Assembly (NCBI RefSeq): GCF_028768465.1
Contig: NZ_CP118225.1
Span: 5,127,001-5,191,000, forward strand
Direction of reading: 5' to 3'
DNA length: 64,000 nt
Source: Rhodopirellula sp. P2
Lineage (GTDB): Bacteria > Planctomycetota > Planctomycetia > Pirellulales > Pirellulaceae
Shown here piece by piece: positions 18,870-28,442 of the stretch (positions within the stretch are counted from its first letter, which is position 1; each line of letters opens with the position of its first letter). Made by a program: the position numbers and the translations under genes. A model generated the notes under the pieces. It made no database searches, was not told where the DNA came from, and was given only the letters and a program-made list of their open reading frames with translations.

Positions 18870-19850
18870 ATGCACAATCAACGGAAGATCCCCACGCGTT
18901 CCAGTGGACGACCTGCACTGATCCCGAATCCGGGGTCGCTGGTCGCCCCGAGGATCGCGATCACGCGTTCGCCTGCTCCCCACTCGGCTCGTGCTTTCAC
19001 GATCCTGGAACTGCTGGTCACGATTTCGGTCCTGAGCATCCTGCTGGGACTGCTGCTGCCAGCGATCGGTCAAGCCCGGGAAGCGACGCGTCGCATCCAG
19101 TGCACCAGCCATCTGCGTGAAGTCGGCCTGGCACTGCACAACCACCATCAAGCTCTCCGCACCTTGCCTGCCGGATGGACGTTTGACCGCGAAGCACAAT
19201 CAGCATTTGGATGGGTCGTTCCGCTGCTGCCCTACCTGGAACAACCCGTCCTGTACTCTGGAATCAATCGGCAGAAGTGCGTCTCCGATTCCACCCACGC
19301 CGTGGCTCGATCAACCTCACTTGCTTCGATGCTGTGCCCTTCGGACATCACCGACCCGGTGTTCACGCTCTACGAAGAGACCGGCGAAGAGGAAGAACAC
19401 GAGACAGAGATGCTCGAAAGATTGCCGGAGCATCCCATGGTCCAGCTCCCCACAGCCAACTACGTCGGCGTGTTTGGAACGATCGAAGCCGACGACTCTG
19501 TTCCGGCACCGCTTGGCGACGGAGCTTTTCTCGAAAACACCCCCGTGCGTTTTCGCGACTTTGCGCGTGGCTTGAGTCACACCTTGATGGTCGGCGAACG
19601 AACCATGGCCCAAGTCCCTTCCACTTGGCTGGGCGTTGAACTGGCCGGTGAAGACGCGGCCGCTCGGCTGGTTGGTTCCGCCTTGGAAGGCATCAACAAC
19701 CCGCTAGCCGACGAAGCTGATTTCTCAAGCCGTCACCCAGGCGGCGCGAACTTCCTCTGGGGAGACGGCCACGTCTCGTTCATCAGCGAGGATGTCGACC
19801 TGTCTCTCTACCATCAGTGGTCACGCCTGCGACCATCGACGCTGCCTTGA
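18870..19850 (+). CDS. DUF1559 protein with type IV pilin-like N-terminus
   Basis: 326 residues from ATG 18870; a start at 18609 would add 87 Arg-rich residues without support. Residues 43 onward form a prepilin-type methylation site: F-T-I-L-E-L-L-V-T-I, with Glu at position +5 of the mature protein, then a long hydrophobic helix. The C-terminus has the DUF1559 ending H-P-G-G-A-N-F-L-W-G-D-G-H-V-S-F. Planctomycetes carry many such proteins; they are probably processed by a prepilin peptidase and assembled at the cell surface. The leader of about 42 residues is longer than that of classical pilins. Confidence 0.88.
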   Translation: MHNQRKIPTRSSGRPALIPNPGSLVAPRIAITRSPAPHSARAFTILELLVTISVLSILLGLLLPAIGQAREATRRIQCTSHLREVGLALHNHHQALRTLPAGWTFDREAQSAFGWVVPLLPYLEQPVLYSGINRQKCVSDSTHAVARSTSLASMLCPSDITDPVFTLYEETGEEEEHETEMLERLPEHPMVQLPTANYVGVFGTIEADDSVPAPLGDGAFLENTPVRFRDFARGLSHTLMVGERTMAQVPSTWLGVELAGEDAAARLVGSALEGINNPLADEADFSSRHPGGANFLWGDGHVSFISEDVDLSLYHQWSRLRPSTLP

Positions 19851-19928
19851 AACCAGCTCCGCTAAGCAGGTCGGCGGGAGTCTTTTGGGATTTGGACTGT
19901 GATGGCAAACGCCACTGTTCCCACGTAC

Positions 19929-19983
19929 AACCGGGGCGAACGCCCAAACGGCTCACATGGTTTTGCCCGATCATTCCTGCCGA
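19929..19983 (-). repeat. Dispersed intergenic element, single copy (minus orientation)
   Basis: Read on the minus strand, these bases hold ATGATCGGGCA, then CCATGTGAGCCGTTTGGGCG, then a TTCGCCCCGGTT end. The same string occurs four times in tandem at 41217-41362 and once with an inverted partner at 60760-60851. It lies between the DUF1559 gene and the blaI-like gene and has no coding role that I can see. Confidence 0.8.
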
Positions 19984-20079
19984 CGTGCTTCGTTCATTTT
20001 GATTGCCCCTGCGGTGGCCTACCCAGCGGACTGCTCACCGCCTTTTCCCTCTCCCCCTTGCCTCGAAAGCTGAACTCGC

Positions 20080-20463
20080 ATGCCTCGAAAGAAGAAGCTG
20101 ATCGAACTCACCAAATGCGAAGCCGAAGTCATGGGCGTCGTCTGGGACAAAGAATGCGTGACCGTGAACGATGTGGTGGAAGCCATCCAGCGTGACCTCG
20201 CCTACACCACCGTTCTGACAACCATGAAAATCCTCGAGGACAAGAACATCGTTCGACGAGGCAAGAAGATCGGCCGAGCCTTCACCTACACCGCCAAGGT
20301 TTCTCGCGACGAAGTCCGCGAAGGCATGCTGAAATCGCTCGCCGAACAACTTTTCGGCGGCTCCACCCGCTCGTTGGTACTCAGTCTTTTGCAGTCCGAC
20401 GCCGTGTCCGCGGATGACCTTCAAGCCGTCAAAGATGCGGCGGCCAAGCTGGGAGATTCGTGA
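20080..20463 (+). CDS. BlaI/MecI/CopY-family transcriptional repressor
   Basis: 127 residues. Winged-helix repressor: the N-terminal half has L-T-K-C-E-A-E-V-M-G-V-V-W, the V-N-D-V-V-E-A-I segment and A-Y-T-T-V-L-T-T-M-K-I-L recognition helix typical of BlaI, followed by the wing (G-R-A-F-T-Y). The C-terminal helices serve dimerisation. Such repressors are inactivated by cleavage downstream of an M56 membrane metalloprotease; that partner starts within the stop codon of this gene (TGATG), so the pair is translationally coupled. Target genes are unknown; no beta-lactamase is nearby. Confidence 0.92.
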   Translation: MPRKKKLIELTKCEAEVMGVVWDKECVTVNDVVEAIQRDLAYTTVLTTMKILEDKNIVRRGKKIGRAFTYTAKVSRDEVREGMLKSLAEQLFGGSTRSLVLSLLQSDAVSADDLQAVKDAAAKLGDS

Positions 20464-21557
20464 TGGACTGGCGTTTCGCCTTCGAGGTTGGCAGCACACT
20501 CTGCGTTCAGGTCACCGTTGTGATCGCCGCGACGTTCCTCTTGCAACGCCTCACCGACGACGCTCGCTCGGCATGCCGACTTTCCACCGCCGGCTTCCTC
20601 TGCGTGATCGGCTTGGTCGCTGCTGCGTTCGCGTTGCCGCACCGACGACTGCTCCACTTCCCAACCGGGATGTCTCGCGAAGCGATCCTCGGCTTCTCAG
20701 TCTGGCAAGGCAGAATCGCAATGGTTTTGGCTGCCGTTTGGGCCGCCGGTGTCTTGGCGTCGCTGTTCCGACGAATGACGAACTGCATCCGGCTGCTACG
20801 CTTCCTTCGAAAGGCTTGCCGCCAGATCGACGCAACCGCCATGCTCGCTCGTTCTGAGATCACCAGCCAACCTCCAGATGGTTTATCGATTTTGATCTCC
20901 GACTTGGCTCCCGGCCCGTTTTGCTGGCAACTGCATCGACCAGTGATCGTGCTTCCGAGTTTCTTGTTGGACGAAGAACAGGCAACACTGAAACATGTGT
21001 TGCTGCACGAACTGGAACACCTTCGCACTCAGCACCCCATGCAGCATTTCCTGCAAGGCGTTTGCTCCACCCTGTTCTGGTTTCATCCGCTGGTGTGGTC
21101 CGCCGCATCCAACGCCGAACTGATTCGAGAATACCTTTGCGACGAAGCCGCCGCGCGGACCGCCGGCAAGTTCGGCGACTACCTTCGAACGCTGGCCCGA
21201 GTCGCGGAATGCTGCAGTTCGGTTCCTCGCTCTGACGCCCCTCAAGGAACACTCGCATTTGGGAACCACCCCAGTGCCCTGGTGCAACGCAGCAAGCGTT
21301 TGGTGAAAGCTGCGTCCCACCAAGCCCAGCCATCCAAATGGCATTCCACAGCGGCACTGTCCGCTTTGTTGATCTGCACCGCGATGGTGCAACAACTCTG
21401 GTTGCCAACCAATGCGATGGCTTCCCAACGAAGCGATTGGTCCCCTTGGCCAGCCTGGACCGCGAACGCCCTGCATCAATTCGATGTGAACGTTCGCGAT
21501 TTCGAACGCTTTGAAGAGCGCGTGCAAATGCACGAACTGCTGCAAAGCACAAACTGA
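20463..21557 (+). CDS. M56-family (BlaR1-like) membrane metallopeptidase
   Basis: 364 residues from ATG 20463, one base of overlap with the blaI-like stop. Three hydrophobic segments precede the protease domain (about 14-28, 42-60 and 84-102), and one more follows near 345. The zinc site is H-E-L-E-H at 182-186, with the downstream E-Y-L-C-D-E-A-A region (223-230) offering the third ligand. Unlike BlaR1 it has no C-terminal penicillin-binding sensor domain: the protein ends about 30 residues after the last membrane segment. It probably senses an envelope signal and relieves repression by its partner. Confidence 0.88.
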   Translation: MDWRFAFEVGSTLCVQVTVVIAATFLLQRLTDDARSACRLSTAGFLCVIGLVAAAFALPHRRLLHFPTGMSREAILGFSVWQGRIAMVLAAVWAAGVLASLFRRMTNCIRLLRFLRKACRQIDATAMLARSEITSQPPDGLSILISDLAPGPFCWQLHRPVIVLPSFLLDEEQATLKHVLLHELEHLRTQHPMQHFLQGVCSTLFWFHPLVWSAASNAELIREYLCDEAAARTAGKFGDYLRTLARVAECCSSVPRSDAPQGTLAFGNHPSALVQRSKRLVKAASHQAQPSKWHSTAALSALLICTAMVQQLWLPTNAMASQRSDWSPWPAWTANALHQFDVNVRDFERFEERVQMHELLQSTN

Positions 21558-21664
21558 CGAAGCCTGCCTCTTCGCCGGCAACGTCGATTTCCCCTGCGGC
21601 TCACACCGCTTTTCCACCGTCCTGAACTACTAAGACCTTAGCACGAAAACCAAGGAGTGCACGG

Positions 21665-22522
21665 ATGCACGCAACAGCAATTGCCCCTTCGGCCCCCGCA
21701 ACAACACCTCCACCGCTTCGCTTGTTGACGCCGAAGGAGATCGAGATTTCGCTGGTCCTTCCGGCATTCAATGAATCCGCGGTGATCGCGACCGCCATCG
21801 ATGAAGCCTCCTCGGCTCTGTCAGGCCTGGCCACCAAGTTCGAGATCATCGTGGTGGACGACGGAAGCTCGGACGAGACCGCGAAAATCGTTCGCGAGAT
21901 CATGACCACAAACGATCACGTGCGAATCGTCCAACACCGTGACAACCAAGGTTATGGTGCTGCGATTCGGTCAGGCTTTGCCGCTGCCAACCACGCGTTG
22001 GTGGTGTTCACCGATGCGGACTGCCAGTTCGACCTCACCGAACTGGATCGATTTGCCTTGCTGTCCGAGCGGTACGACATCGTTTGCGGGTACCGCATCG
22101 ACCGGCAAGACACCTCACTTCGCTGTTTTTACTCGAAGGTCTACAACAGCTTGTCGCGAATCTTGCTGGGCACGGGAGTTCGCGATGTCGACTGCGCCCT
22201 CAAGATGTTCCACCGCGATCAGGCCCAACAACTTCAGATCCATGGCAACGGATTCTTGGTCAATTCCGAGATCCTGCTGCAGGCTCGCCAAGAAGGACGA
22301 CAGGTCATTGAAGTCGGCGTCTCGCACCGCCCCCGGACGCTGGGCGAGAGCACGGTTTCGGTTCGCCACATCCCACGGGTGTTGATGTCACTGATCGGGC
22401 TCTGGTGGAACAAAATCTTGTGCGGCGGACCGCCCACGCGGGCTCGTCAGAATCACCAACCTTCGGCCTCACCCCCATTCGGTTTGTCACCTTCCATCAT
22501 CAGCAACGATGTCAACGGATGA
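21665..22522 (+). CDS. Family 2 glycosyltransferase (dolichol-phosphate mannosyltransferase-like)
   Basis: 285 residues; AAGGAG sits about 8 bases before ATG 21665. GT-A fold motifs: I-S-L-V-L-P-A-F-N-E-S at about 28-38, V-V-D-D-G-S-S-D-E-T after 60, and the metal-binding D-A-D-C-Q-F-D around 118. The end of the domain has the R-P-R-T-L-G-E-S-T type sequence of polyprenyl-phosphate sugar transferases. There is no membrane segment C-terminal to the domain, so it is likely a peripheral membrane enzyme that loads a sugar on a lipid carrier. Sugar and acceptor cannot be told. Confidence 0.87.
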   Translation: MHATAIAPSAPATTPPPLRLLTPKEIEISLVLPAFNESAVIATAIDEASSALSGLATKFEIIVVDDGSSDETAKIVREIMTTNDHVRIVQHRDNQGYGAAIRSGFAAANHALVVFTDADCQFDLTELDRFALLSERYDIVCGYRIDRQDTSLRCFYSKVYNSLSRILLGTGVRDVDCALKMFHRDQAQQLQIHGNGFLVNSEILLQARQEGRQVIEVGVSHRPRTLGESTVSVRHIPRVLMSLIGLWWNKILCGGPPTRARQNHQPSASPPFGLSPSIISNDVNG

Positions 22523-22677
22523 ACTTGATCGCACGATCCTACCGCTGGTTGCTTCAACCTGAATACCTCACCACATGCAATCACTGGAGACATTGCGGAG
22601 GGCTGGATTGTGCGCACCACTCGGACACGACCTTCATTCGAGCGTTGGCCAGGCGAGTCGACGCGATCGAGTGTCTC

Positions 22678-23124
22678 TCAATCAGCAACCGCGACCAAAA
22701 TGGCGCCAGCCGAAATGAGTAGCACACCGAGCGTTGCCAACATCGACAACCGCTCATTCAGAAACAGAAACGCAATGATCGCCACCAAGACCACGCTCAT
22801 CTTGTCGATGCTCGCCACCTGCCCGGCCTTGCCAAGATCAAGTGCCCGAAAGTAGCAAATCCAGCTCGCGCCCGTTGCCAGTCCCGACAACACCAAGAAA
22901 CCAACCGACCGCCGTGACAACGAGCGAACGATTGAAAATTGCCCGCTAAGAAACAACAGACTGGAAACAAAAACCAAGATCACGATTGTCCGCACAAAGG
23001 TGGCCACGTCCGGTGGCACGCCCTTCACACCCAGCTTGGCAAACACCGCCGTGAGCGCCGCCGCCAGTGCCGACAACACCGCCCAGAACTGCCAACTGGA
23101 CACCAAAGTTTGAAACACATTCAT
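22678..23124 (-). CDS. EamA-family transporter, half-size
   Basis: 148 residues from ATG 23124; a longer frame upstream adds no membrane character. Five hydrophobic helices fill almost the whole protein. The sequence matches one EamA repeat: W-A-V-L-S-A-L-A-A-A at the start, a central A-S-W-I-C-Y-F-R-A-L, and the final G-V-L-L-I-S-A-G-A-I-L-V-A. Most drug/metabolite transporters have two such repeats; a single-repeat protein must dimerise, as in small multidrug resistance proteins. Substrate unknown. It is convergent with the glycosyltransferase gene. Confidence 0.85.
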   Translation of the reverse strand: MNVFQTLVSSWQFWAVLSALAAALTAVFAKLGVKGVPPDVATFVRTIVILVFVSSLLFLSGQFSIVRSLSRRSVGFLVLSGLATGASWICYFRALDLGKAGQVASIDKMSVVLVAIIAFLFLNERLSMLATLGVLLISAGAILVAVAD

Positions 23125-23280
23125 GCGGGGTTGCCAAAAGAAACATCGATCATTTCGACTTAGCAGAACGGCCAGGGCCCAACCTGTCAAAAGCTCGGCC
23201 CTGAGACCCGCAGGCGAAACGCAAATCGCCAATCACGCCGGCCCCTACAAACGCCTCCTGTTCAATCAGACGCCCCCCAT

Positions 23281-24750
23281 TCATCGTGGGCCGAATCGAC
23301 CCGAGGTCGGCGAAATTCCAAATCGATGTTCGCCCGCCTTGGCCGCTCGGTGAGTTTCAACCGTGTCTTGCTCCGCCCCTGGATCCCCTTGCGATTTCAT
23401 CCATCGATCCAGCTCGTCACTGAGCTCGTGACGGACTCCGGCCAAACTTGAATCCTCGATCAAGTTGTTCATCTCATAGGGATCGCTGGCCAGATCGTAA
23501 AGCTCCTCCTTGGGACGCAACTGGTACCGCTGAATCAGCCGCAGAATCTCGGGCTGGTCAAAGCATTGGTACACCCACGTTTGCCAGTACTTGTTGTTCA
23601 GCTCCCCCTTGCCCTTGACGCCCATCAAGTGCTTTTCGATGTACAGGTTCTCGTTCTGCAAATTGCGAATGTAGTGGTACCGGCCATCGGTGATCGATCG
23701 AATGGGATAGGGCGGTCCCTCGGGAACATTGTTGTGAGTCCCATAGGCATATTCGCGATGCACATCGCTCTCACCGCGAAGCACACCGGCGAAGCTGGAT
23801 CCATCAAACGCCTCGGGGCGAGGTTCCGCCCCTGCGATGTCCATCAACATCGGCAACACATCCGCGTACTGCACCAGTGCATCCGTCCTCGTTCCTGCGG
23901 CAACGACGCCGGGCCACTTCACAATCAACCCTGTGTGCACGCCCGTGTTGTAGTTCGTCCATTTGTTGCCGGGGAACTGCGAGCCTTGCTCGGAGGTGAA
24001 CAACACCATCGTCTCCTCTGTCTTTCCAACCGCATCCACCTCGCTCATGATTTGCCCGAACTGGCCATCCATGTAAGTGATCTCCGCCAAGTAGCGACCG
24101 AACGCGGACCGGGTCTCCGGCGTGTCGCCAATGTTGGGCGGTAACTTCAGCTTTCCAGGCGGATACGCACTGGCGTCACCCATCACCCAAGGCACATGCG
24201 GTTCCACCAACGCAACCACCAAGCAAAACGGCTGAGCGTCATCGCGATCCATGAACTCACGAATGGAATCGAGCTGCATCGGTCGAGTCGGATTTCGGAC
24301 GCAGTTCTTGTCGCAACCATCCACCACCTCGAACGGAAACGCCGACTCAGGTGAGACATGAACCTTGCCGGCCAACCCCACCCGATACCCCTGCCGCGAA
24401 AGATGCTGCGGCATGCTCTCAATGTCACTGCGACTGGCGGAGTGGTTCCAGTTGCAACCGTTCCGCATCGGGTACAACCCCGAATACAGCTCCGCACGGC
24501 AGGGCTGGCAAATCGCCTCGGCCAGGAACGCTCGATCGAACGTCAGGCCCTGCTTGGCGAGCTCTTCCAAGTGAGGCGTTTTCGCGTTCTCGCCCCCGTA
24601 CATGGGCAGGTCGTTGTACGTGCAATCGTCCGCCATGACGATCAGGACATTCGGACGCGATGTGTCGGCCGACGCCACCCTTCCCAGCCAGTACAGCTGA
24701 AACGCGAACAGCAAACAAGCGATGGCAATGGTTCTAAGAGCGAATTGCAT
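23281..24750 (-). CDS. Exported sulfatase
   Basis: 489 residues from ATG 24750, giving a clear signal peptide (hydrophobic 7-24, cleavage near A-S-A-D). Type I sulfatase: metal-binding D-D after V-L-I-V-M-A, and an active-site motif C-Q-P-C-R at 81-85, where Cys81 would be converted to formylglycine. The fourth motif position is Cys instead of the usual Ser or Ala, an uncommon variant. The rest follows the family, including G-L-A-G-K-V-H and the late E-L-Y-D-L-A-S-D-P. It probably desulfates algal polysaccharide or a related glycan in the periplasm. It needs a formylglycine-generating enzyme, not encoded here. Confidence 0.92.
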   Translation of the reverse strand: MQFALRTIAIACLLFAFQLYWLGRVASADTSRPNVLIVMADDCTYNDLPMYGGENAKTPHLEELAKQGLTFDRAFLAEAICQPCRAELYSGLYPMRNGCNWNHSASRSDIESMPQHLSRQGYRVGLAGKVHVSPESAFPFEVVDGCDKNCVRNPTRPMQLDSIREFMDRDDAQPFCLVVALVEPHVPWVMGDASAYPPGKLKLPPNIGDTPETRSAFGRYLAEITYMDGQFGQIMSEVDAVGKTEETMVLFTSEQGSQFPGNKWTNYNTGVHTGLIVKWPGVVAAGTRTDALVQYADVLPMLMDIAGAEPRPEAFDGSSFAGVLRGESDVHREYAYGTHNNVPEGPPYPIRSITDGRYHYIRNLQNENLYIEKHLMGVKGKGELNNKYWQTWVYQCFDQPEILRLIQRYQLRPKEELYDLASDPYEMNNLIEDSSLAGVRHELSDELDRWMKSQGDPGAEQDTVETHRAAKAGEHRFGISPTSGRFGPR

Positions 24751-24894
24751 GGAAACCGGACAGCGAGGGGATGATTGCGGACATGACGCCAGCAAACCTT
24801 TTTTGCGGCGGCGCAAATATCTTAACCTCAACAGCCCGTGTCAACCAAATCCAAGCAAACTCGCCCGATCCGTTGGCCCGAACCCAACCTCAAA

Positions 24895-26280
24895 TCACGC
24901 TGCTTCGGCGGCTTCGGACGCGGCGTTCAATTTGTTGTAGAGCGTCTTCAGCGAGACGCCCAGCTCTTCCGCCACGGCCTTTTTATTACCGCTGTGACGA
25001 GTCATCGAACGCTCAATCGCCAACTGCTCAATCTCCCGCATCGTCATCGGAGCGGAATCAGCCAAGTCGGCACGAAGCTGACGTCGCGCAAAGTGCTGAG
25101 GCAAATGCTCGACATCGATTGGCAAGGCGTCACACAGCACCGAAGCGTGCTCGATCACGTTGGCCAGTTCTCGCACATTGCCCGGCCATTGATGAGCCTG
25201 CAGTTCAGACATCGCAGCTTCGGTGAACAACTGACCGTCGCCGCCATCGGCGCGGTGCCGCCGCAGCAAGTGCTCAGCCAAGGCCGGCAAATCGTCGATG
25301 CGATCGCGAAGCGCCGGCAGTTGCAATTCAAACGTGTTGATGCGGAACATCAAATCTTCGCGGAACGTGCCTTCACTCACCATCTTTTCCAGATCCCGGT
25401 GAGTCGCGCAGACCACTCGGACATCCACCTTGATGCTCTGATTGTCGCCGAGTCGGCGGATGTCACCGGTTTCCAAAACGCGAAGCAACTTGGCTTGGAC
25501 GGCCAATGGCAACTCGCCAACTTCATCCAAGAACAGCGTGCCGCCACTGGCAACTTCGAACAATCCCATGCGTCCCGAGTCCGCTCCTGTGAACGCACCT
25601 TTGACGTGCCCGAACAGTTCACTTTCGATCAAGGTTTCTGGCAGTGCACCGCAGTTGATCGCAACGAATGGTTGTTCGCTTCGCAGGCTTTCATCTGCGA
25701 TCGCACGAGCGACCAATTCCTTGCCGCATCCCGTTTCGCCACGAATCAACACGGTCGATTCAGTGGGCGCCACCTTCGCGATCAGTTTGCGAACCGCGTG
25801 CATCGACTGGTTCTCACCAATCAAATTGGAATCACCTTCGGCCCGCTGCAGTCGATGACGCAGCGCGGCCACCAATCGATTCCACTCACGGCGTTCGCTG
25901 ACGCGTCCCATCAAGGCCGAGATATCCGCCAATCGACAGGGCTTCATCAAGTAGTCAAACGTGCCGTGACGAAGGGCTTCGATCGCAGTCTCTTGGCTGG
26001 GTTTGCCCGTCATCACGACCGCTTCGATTTCGGGTCGGATTTCGCGTGCGCGAGCAATCACATCGATCCCGCTCATCCCCGGCATATCGAGGTCGACCAA
26101 CAAGCAATCGATCGGTTCTTTGGACAACACTTCGACGGCGGTTTCGCCGTCCGGGCACACGGTCACGCGATACCCCATCCGCGGCAGTTCCGTGCCCATC
26201 AACTTTTGCAATTGAGGCTCGTCGTCCGCGAATAGAATGTGCATGCCGTCAGGCTTAGGCTGCTTGGGTTTGCTGGGCAT
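24895..26280 (-). CDS. Sigma-54-dependent response regulator (NtrC family)
   Basis: 461 residues from ATG 26280; an internal ATG at 26244 is an alternative start. Receiver domain at about 13-125 with phospho-acceptor Asp63 (L-V-D-L-D-M-P-G) and Lys113. AAA+ domain: Walker A G-E-T-G-C-G-K-E, the sigma-54 contact loop G-A-F-T-G-A, Walker B region G-G-T-L-F-L-D-E-V-G. A Fis-type helix-turn-helix ends the protein (K-K-A-V-A-E-E-L-G-V-S-L-K-T-L-Y). Its start lies 26 bases inside the end of the histidine kinase gene, so the two form one transcription unit and a cognate pair. It should activate RpoN-dependent promoters. Confidence 0.94.
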   Translation of the reverse strand: MPSKPKQPKPDGMHILFADDEPQLQKLMGTELPRMGYRVTVCPDGETAVEVLSKEPIDCLLVDLDMPGMSGIDVIARAREIRPEIEAVVMTGKPSQETAIEALRHGTFDYLMKPCRLADISALMGRVSERREWNRLVAALRHRLQRAEGDSNLIGENQSMHAVRKLIAKVAPTESTVLIRGETGCGKELVARAIADESLRSEQPFVAINCGALPETLIESELFGHVKGAFTGADSGRMGLFEVASGGTLFLDEVGELPLAVQAKLLRVLETGDIRRLGDNQSIKVDVRVVCATHRDLEKMVSEGTFREDLMFRINTFELQLPALRDRIDDLPALAEHLLRRHRADGGDGQLFTEAAMSELQAHQWPGNVRELANVIEHASVLCDALPIDVEHLPQHFARRQLRADLADSAPMTMREIEQLAIERSMTRHSGNKKAVAEELGVSLKTLYNKLNAASEAAEAA

Positions 26281-28285
26281 CTTGGAATTTCCAACTTTCG
26301 TACGCGGGGGAGGTGACTTCTTCGGTGATCGCGGCAACGGGCAATCGCAATTCAAATTCGCTGCCTTGGTTTTCGCCTTCGCTGCGAGCGACCAATTGAC
26401 CGCCGTGCTGACAAACGATTCGGTGCGAAATACTGAGGCCCAATCCGGTGCCGGTGCCATCACGACGGCGGGTGAAGAATGGCTCGAACAGATGAGCTTG
26501 GACCTCGGCGGACATCCCGCACCCAGTGTCCTTCACTCGAACGTTCGACATTTTCAGACCTTGGCTGATGAAGATGTCGACGCTGCCGTCGCAATCCACA
26601 CTTTCCAACGCGTTGGTCACCAGGTTCAAAATGACTTGGCGAATTTCTTGATCGTTGGCATACACCGTTGCCGAATCGTCGCCGAACAAGCGAACAGATT
26701 GGCATTTGTACTTGCCCAACGTCCCGACCATTTCGATCACGTCGTTGACCAAGGGAACGATGTCAAATTCGGTTTTCTCGACTTGCCCCATTCGACTGAA
26801 CAACAACATCTTTTCGATGATCGACTTGCAGCGGAACGCTTCGCCTTCGATGCGTTGCAGGTTCTCACGCCAGTTCTCGGTCATCTCGCCATCAAGCAAA
26901 CGCTCGTCGTCGGGCAACATCATCAAGTCATTCATGCGTGACTCAATCGCCTCCGCACTCCAAGCGATCGCCGCCATTGGATTGTTGATTTCGTGAGCAA
27001 AACCAGCAGCCAAAAAACCGACTCCGGCCAATTGCTCGTTGCGAATCACTTCTTGCGAGCGAACCTTGACCTCCTGGTCCAATTCGTCGCACATTTTTTC
27101 AATGTGCGCCAAACTATTTTGAAAGCGATCCGTCATCTCATTCAAAATCACGGCGAGCTCACCTAGTTCGTCTCCGGTGCCCAGGTCGATGCGATGCTCG
27201 AACTGGCCGCGAGCGACCAAGCGGGCACCGATGACCAAGTTATTGAACGGTGCCAGCACACTGGTCTGAAAGATCCAAACCATCACCCCCGCAATCACCA
27301 TCGCAGCCGCGAAGGCGATCCAAGCGACGCCGATGCCGAGCCGATAGCGGCTCTTCACGTGGTCGCTGAACGCTGCCATTTGGCTGTGAATCAAAACCAA
27401 GTGAGCGCGAGTTTCGCCGACCAAGCTTTCCAGTCGTTCATCGAGCTTGTTGCGGCTGGTTTGCCGGTCGATGACCAAGTAGTCCAGGTTGTGCTGGTTG
27501 TCTCGAATCTCGTTGAGGATCTCGCGAACCGTGCCCAACGACGCGTGCTGCGTCTCCGGGTTGATCAACGTGGCACCGGCTTCCACATCTTGCGGTTGCT
27601 CAACCTTCACCTTCACCATCGTCGCGTAGGTTTCGAGGGCGCGATCGAGTTCGCTGATCGTTTCCCGGAATGTCTCGTTCTCCAACTGCAGATCGGAGTG
27701 GGGCATTCCAAATGCGTTGATCATCGTCGCCTGAGCTCGCATCTGACACAGTCGCGTGTTGCTGTCTCGAGCCTTTGCCGCGGCTTGGGCCATTTGCGTT
27801 GCCATCGGCAACTCTTTCGCTCGCGAACTGATCGCGTCGGCCAAGTTCCGGTATTGGTACAACCCCAGAATCCCCACACCGCCCAGCGTGATCACCAACG
27901 CGACCAGAACCAGCGTACCAGTCAGCAACTTGCCCTGAATCGATGTCAGCTTGGGGAACTTCCCTCGGGGCGCCAAACGCCAGACTCCCGAGTCAGTGCG
28001 GAAGCGACGCTTTCGGGTGGACCACTTTGCCGCAGTTTTTTCGGCGGAGTATTCCTGCCCGTCGCCGCGATTTTGCGGGGAGGGAGCGTCTCCGACGGTA
28101 AACAGTGAATCGCCTGACTCGGAATCGTCGGAGCCATTCGACGCCGACTCGTTGGGCGAGATCGGAATGGTCGCCCCGTCGGCGGAGAGTTCGTCCGTTT
28201 CGGAGCCAAAGAGAGGCGCCGGAGGTTGCGTTGCAGCAAGACTGCCCGCCTCATGAGGTCTGTTTTTTCGCATCCGAATCGGCAT
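26255..28285 (-). CDS. Membrane sensor histidine kinase with HAMP domain
   Basis: 676 residues. The first 115 residues are Ser/Asp-rich and look disordered, an odd cytoplasmic leader. Transmembrane helices at about 120-143 and 316-339 enclose a helical periplasmic sensor of about 170 residues. HAMP linker 340-392, coiled-coil to 420, then the H-box A-H-E-I-N-N-P with phospho-acceptor His431. The ATPase domain shows N-L-V-T-N-A-L-E-S (N box), D-T-G-C-G-M (G1), F-E-P-F-F-T (F) and G-T-G-L-G-L-S (G2). It resembles NtrB-type kinases that pair with sigma-54 activators, and the next gene is one. Confidence 0.93.
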   Translation of the reverse strand: MPIRMRKNRPHEAGSLAATQPPAPLFGSETDELSADGATIPISPNESASNGSDDSESGDSLFTVGDAPSPQNRGDGQEYSAEKTAAKWSTRKRRFRTDSGVWRLAPRGKFPKLTSIQGKLLTGTLVLVALVITLGGVGILGLYQYRNLADAISSRAKELPMATQMAQAAAKARDSNTRLCQMRAQATMINAFGMPHSDLQLENETFRETISELDRALETYATMVKVKVEQPQDVEAGATLINPETQHASLGTVREILNEIRDNQHNLDYLVIDRQTSRNKLDERLESLVGETRAHLVLIHSQMAAFSDHVKSRYRLGIGVAWIAFAAAMVIAGVMVWIFQTSVLAPFNNLVIGARLVARGQFEHRIDLGTGDELGELAVILNEMTDRFQNSLAHIEKMCDELDQEVKVRSQEVIRNEQLAGVGFLAAGFAHEINNPMAAIAWSAEAIESRMNDLMMLPDDERLLDGEMTENWRENLQRIEGEAFRCKSIIEKMLLFSRMGQVEKTEFDIVPLVNDVIEMVGTLGKYKCQSVRLFGDDSATVYANDQEIRQVILNLVTNALESVDCDGSVDIFISQGLKMSNVRVKDTGCGMSAEVQAHLFEPFFTRRRDGTGTGLGLSISHRIVCQHGGQLVARSEGENQGSEFELRLPVAAITEEVTSPAYESWKFQDAQQTQAA

Positions 28286-28442
28286 CCTTGACCACTACGG
28301 TGTGAAACATCCTGTTCAACCTTTCGAAGCGTATCGCCGGCGTCCCGGAGTGGCAAGAGCGGATCGAACTTGCGTTGCAGAAGGGTGATTTTCTATACCT
28401 CCATCCTGAACTTTGCTCCACGATCGCCGGGGACCGTCACAC

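Noticed and set aside
24838..26235. 465-codon plus-strand frame
   Set aside because: Entirely antisense to the sigma-54 activator, whose motifs are unmistakable; long antisense frames are common at this GC content.
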